Made by a program: the position numbers and the translations under genes. The notes beneath the pieces are model-generated. The model searched no databases. It was given only the letters and a program-made list of their open reading frames with translations, and was not told the DNA's origin. From Sutterella sp. (GTDB lineage: Bacteria; Pseudomonadota; Gammaproteobacteria; Burkholderiales; Burkholderiaceae_F): 7,177 nt of DNA. Position 1 is the stretch's first letter. Every line of letters starts with the position of its first letter. The stretch covers positions 1-7,177 of the forward strand of contig JAHHRG010000074.1 of assembly GCA_020025965.1 (NCBI GenBank), given 5' to 3'. Shown piece by piece: positions 5,501 through 7,177 of the stretch.

Positions 5501-5529
5501 AGGATAGCACGGTTGCGGGAAAAAAGCAA
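5501..5529 (-). promoter_or_regulatory. Putative promoter upstream of tRNA-Ser
   Basis: On the minus strand TTGCTT (5529-5524) and TATCCT (5506-5501) are spaced by exactly 17 bases; the -10 matches four of six bases and the -35 three. It would give a leader of about 110 bases before the mature tRNA, long for a tRNA gene. That leader contains a 6-bp hairpin, CAACGC (5407-5412) with GCGTTG (5420-5425). A weaker -10-like TACAAC lies nearer the tRNA, at about 5430. Confidence 0.35.
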
Positions 5530-5570
5530 AAACTTTTTTCTTGAGCACCGTTTCGAACTTCGCTCTCTAT

Positions 5571-5606
5571 AAAAAGCAAAACCGCCGAGACTTTTGATCT
5601 CGACGG
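5571..5606 (-). terminator. Terminator of tRNA-Arg
   Basis: The arms are 5582-5590 and 5598-5606 around a 7-base loop. On the minus strand all nine positions pair, one as a T-G wobble, and TTTTGCTTTTT follows. On the plus strand the wobble is an A-C mismatch, so the hairpin is built for leftward transcription. It begins 13 bases beyond the CCA end of tRNA-Arg. Confidence 0.8.
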
Positions 5607-5619
5607 CTTTTGAATTGGG

Positions 5620-5696
5620 TGGTGCGGATGGCAGGATTCGAACCCACGACCCTCTGGTTCGTAGCCAGATACTCTATCCAACTGAGCTACATCCGC
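5620..5696 (-). tRNA. tRNA-Arg (anticodon ACG)
   Basis: The minus strand starts GCGGATG, paired with CATCCGC, then A and encoded CCA; length is 77 bases. The anticodon stem TCTGG/CCAGA holds loop CTACGAA with anticodon ACG (plus-strand 5660-5662). In bacteria A34 of this tRNA is normally converted to inosine by TadA so that it reads CGU, CGC and CGA; that is family knowledge, not visible here. The D arm (GCTCAGTTGGATAGAG) and T arm (GGTTCGAATCC) are canonical. Confidence 0.97.
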
Positions 5697-5710
5697 ACTG
5701 GAGGATTTGA

Positions 5711-5739
5711 ATCTTAGACCTAATTTCCGGAAAAAGAAA
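5711..5739 (-). promoter_or_regulatory. Weak promoter candidate of tRNA-Arg
   Basis: TAAGAT (minus strand, 5716-5711) lies 14 bases before the mature tRNA, a sensible distance for a -10 box, but the hexamer 17 bases upstream (TTTCTT) matches the -35 consensus poorly. AGACCTA (5716-5722) and TAGGTCT (5743-5749) form a 7-bp inverted repeat over the same stretch, which could be an operator or chance. Confidence 0.22.
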
Positions 5740-5786
5740 AGGTAGGTCTCAAAAATACCGTGAATGCGGTACTTTTCGAGGAGGCG

Positions 5787-5858
5787 ATGGGGCCTGATGC
5801 TCATTTTGTTCGGCTGAAGATGCTTCATCGAAGGAGAAATTTGTTGCGATTTCGGTGA
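5787..5858 (+). CDS. Doubtful 23-codon basic ORF upstream of the antiporter
   Basis: ATG 5787 follows a GAGGAGG stretch (the usable GAGG is about six bases from the start) and runs 23 codons to TGA 5856-5858. The peptide starts MGPDAHFVRL and ends RRRNLLRFR, rich in arginine and leucine. It follows a small hairpin, TACCG (5756-5760) with CGGTA (5767-5771). It could be an upstream ORF in the antiporter leader or plain noise; I recognise no family. Confidence 0.15.
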   Translation: MGPDAHFVRLKMLHRRRNLLRFR

Positions 5859-5901
5859 AAACCCCAGACATACGTTACGGCTCGAAACCGTTCAGACAGG
5901 C

Positions 5902-5907
5902 GATAAT
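5902..5907 (+). promoter_or_regulatory. Putative -10 box of the ybaL-type gene
   Basis: GATAAT matches five of six -10 bases in an A/T-rich patch and lies about 50 bases before the proposed TTG start. No good -35 is seen at 16-18 bases upstream. If correct, the leader is about 42 bases and excludes the 23-codon ORF at 5787. Confidence 0.25.
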
Positions 5908-5943
5908 TAAAAAATATTGCCCTCAAAAACAAAGACTCCCTTT

Positions 5944-5949
5944 AGGAAG
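5944..5949 (+). promoter_or_regulatory. Ribosome binding site deciding the TTG start at 5956
   Basis: AGGAAG is followed, six bases later, by TTG 5956-5958. The frame opens only at 5911 after a TAA, and the sole other upstream candidate is TTG 5917, which lacks a comparable site. No in-frame ATG occurs until well inside the membrane domain. This site is therefore the main evidence for a TTG start. Confidence 0.65.
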
Positions 5950-5955
5950 CAAAAA

Positions 5956-7177
5956 TTGCCTGATTTTCCCATTATCACCACACTTGTGACGGCCTTCGGG
6001 CTGGCCTTGGTCTTCGGTTGGTTTTCGGAACGATTTCTGAAAACCCCTGCGCTTGTCGGCTATATCATCGCCGGCGTTTCCGTGAGCCTCTTTCCTTGGC
6101 TCCCTGAATTCAACCGGGCGGCGACGGAGCAGTTTGCCGAACTGGGCGTCATTCTTCTGATGTTCGGTGTGGGGTTGCATTTTTCCGTCGGTGATTTGGT
6201 GAAGGTAAAAGGCGTGGCGGTCACGGGGGCGCTCGTGCAGATGACCGTCTCGTCGCTAGCCGGCTGTGCAATTGCAGTTGTTGCTTGGGATTGGGCACTG
6301 CCGGCCGCGATTGTGTTCGGGTTGACGCTTTCCTGTGCGTCGACCGTCGTTGTGACGAAGGCTTTGGAATTACGCCATCTGACGAGCGACATGAACGGGC
6401 AGGTCGCAATCGGCTGGCTCGTGGTGCAGGATTTGGTGACGGTTTTCATCATGGTGTGCTTGCCCTTGCTCGCACAGGTGACGTTGGGTGAAGGCACGCT
6501 CGATGCCAAGGCTTTGGTGATCTCGCTCTCGAAGACCATGCTCTCTTTGATCGTGTTTGTGGCCGGTATGCTTATCATCGGTCGACGGGTCTTCCCTTGG
6601 ATTTTGGCGAAAGTGGCGGAAGCCGGCTCTCGAGAACTCTTTACGCTCTGCGTCCTTGCGTTGGCGATCGGTATTGCCTACGGCGCCGGGGCGATTTTTA
6701 ACGTGAGTTTCGCTTTGGGGGCTTTCTTTGCCGGTATGGTTATGCGGGAATCGAGTTTCGCACGTCAGGCAGCCAAAAATTCTCTTCCCCTGCAGGACGC
6801 TTTTGCCGTGCTCTTTTTCGTGTCGGTGGGCCTCATGCTCGACTGGCATATCTTCTTAAACGAACCGCTCGCCGTTCTTGCCGTTGTCTTGGTCATCATG
6901 TTGGTGACGAGTACGGTCGGCATGCTTTTGGTCGTCGGACTCGGTTGGCCGCTTGATACGGCCATGATTCTCGGGGCTTGTTTGGCGCAGGTGGGGGAAT
7001 TTTCCTTCATCCTTTGCGGTCAGGGAATTGATTTGGGTCTTGTGACGTCCGAGACAATGAGTCTGATTGTTGCAGCCTCGATCATGACGATCGCGCTGAA
7101 CCCGATCATGTTTGCACTCATTCCGAAAAATAAGCGTTTCTTGGTCGGCAAATTCGATTACATGCGCCGTGCCGGCA
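5956..7177 (+). CDS. ybaL: YbaL/KefB-type monovalent cation:proton antiporter (CPA2), 3' end beyond window
   Basis: This inner-membrane antiporter exchanges a monovalent cation (K+ in the Kef branch) for protons; the precise ion is not visible. 407 codons are present and the frame is still open at the window edge. Full-length relatives add a cytoplasmic Rossmann-type TrkA-N domain that should follow here. Diagnostic segments: PALVGYIIAG at 31-40, ELGVILLMFGVGLHFS at 62-77, LSCASTVVVTKALE at 125-138, GQVAIGWLVVQDLVTV at 148-163 with the Gln158-Asp159 pair of electroneutral CPA2 antiporters, FALGAFFAGMVM at 252-263, LFFVSVGLMLDW at 286-297, and AQVGEFSFIL at 344-353. The opening ITTLVTAFGLALVFGWFSERF resembles YbaL more than KefB/KefC in my reading, but that assignment is tentative. 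The start is TTG with AGGAAG upstream. It is divergent from the tRNA genes and has no visible partner gene (such as a KefF/KefG-type oxidoreductase) before it. Confidence 0.92.
   Translation, partial: MPDFPIITTLVTAFGLALVFGWFSERFLKTPALVGYIIAGVSVSLFPWLPEFNRAATEQFAELGVILLMFGVGLHFSVGDLVKVKGVAVTGALVQMTVSSLAGCAIAVVAWDWALPAAIVFGLTLSCASTVVVTKALELRHLTSDMNGQVAIGWLVVQDLVTVFIMVCLPLLAQVTLGEGTLDAKALVISLSKTMLSLIVFVAGMLIIGRRVFPWILAKVAEAGSRELFTLCVLALAIGIAYGAGAIFNVSFALGAFFAGMVMRESSFARQAAKNSLPLQDAFAVLFFVSVGLMLDWHIFLNEPLAVLAVVLVIMLVTSTVGMLLVVGLGWPLDTAMILGACLAQVGEFSFILCGQGIDLGLVTSETMSLIVAASIMTIALNPIMFALIPKNKRFLVGKFDYMRRAG

Noticed and set aside
5716..5749. 7-bp inverted repeat AGACCTA/TAGGTCT as an attachment site or transposon end near tRNA-Arg
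   Set aside because: It is short, has no direct-repeat partner at the tRNA 3' end and no integrase or transposase nearby; chance or a minor operator is more likely.
5081..5828. Minus-strand open frames of about 130 codons running through the tRNA genes
   Set aside because: They contain the usual translated-tRNA strings (such as VRIPPSPP and DRVSGYEPEGRGFES) and overlap three well-formed tRNAs, so they are artefacts.
5923..7010. Several minus-strand frames opposite the antiporter
   Set aside because: They are shadows of a membrane protein gene whose plus-strand frame has every expected CPA2 motif.
1..7177. CRISPR array, prophage, toxin-antitoxin with protein partners, or defence system
   Set aside because: I found no regularly spaced repeats, no integrase, transposase, nuclease or phage-like gene, and all long genes fall in known housekeeping or transport families.

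Overview
The window looks like a chromosomal, mostly housekeeping segment from a moderately GC-rich proteobacterium. The best guess is a betaproteobacterium (Burkholderiales, possibly a Sutterellaceae-type gut species). The grounds are a TctA/TctB carboxylate carrier, a YbaL-type antiporter, an ADP-ribose pyrophosphatase whose post-Nudix segment reads IGYSNER, and tRNAs close to the enterobacterial ones. The lineage is an inference from family resemblance, not a database result.

Layout. (1) 1-2094, plus strand: a possible C-terminal scrap of an upstream gene, then tctB and tctA, the two membrane subunits of a tripartite tricarboxylate transporter. The periplasmic binding protein TctC is not recognisable here. 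(2) 2095-2390: a spacer bounded by two strong hairpins. It holds a 23-codon plus-strand ORF with a good Shine-Dalgarno and a start codon buried in a perfect 9-bp hairpin. (3) 2391-3872, minus strand: a bifunctional NAD(P)HX epimerase/dehydratase (nnr). (4) 3873-4279: a 407-bp divergent spacer. (5) 4280-4882, plus strand: a Nudix ADP-ribose pyrophosphatase ending at a very strong hairpin. (6) 4921-5696, minus strand: a small spacer with a 16-codon ORF, then tRNA-Gly(TCC), tRNA-Ser(GCT) and tRNA-Arg(ACG), each with its own intrinsic terminator. (7) 5697-7177, plus strand: a spacer and the first 407 codons of a YbaL/KefB-type cation:proton antiporter, starting at TTG and cut by the window edge.

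How the genes work together. TctB and TctA form one membrane complex for solute uptake. Nnr and the Nudix enzyme are transcribed divergently and both handle damaged or spent nicotinamide-nucleotide products (NAD(P)H hydrates and ADP-ribose), so they form a plausible nucleotide-housekeeping pair. The tRNA genes are independent units. I see no mobile element, CRISPR array, phage gene or defence system. The least explained pieces are the three spacers that carry very short ORFs next to hairpins or terminators (2161-2371, 4921-5094, 5757-5858). They are offered as candidates, not as established genes.
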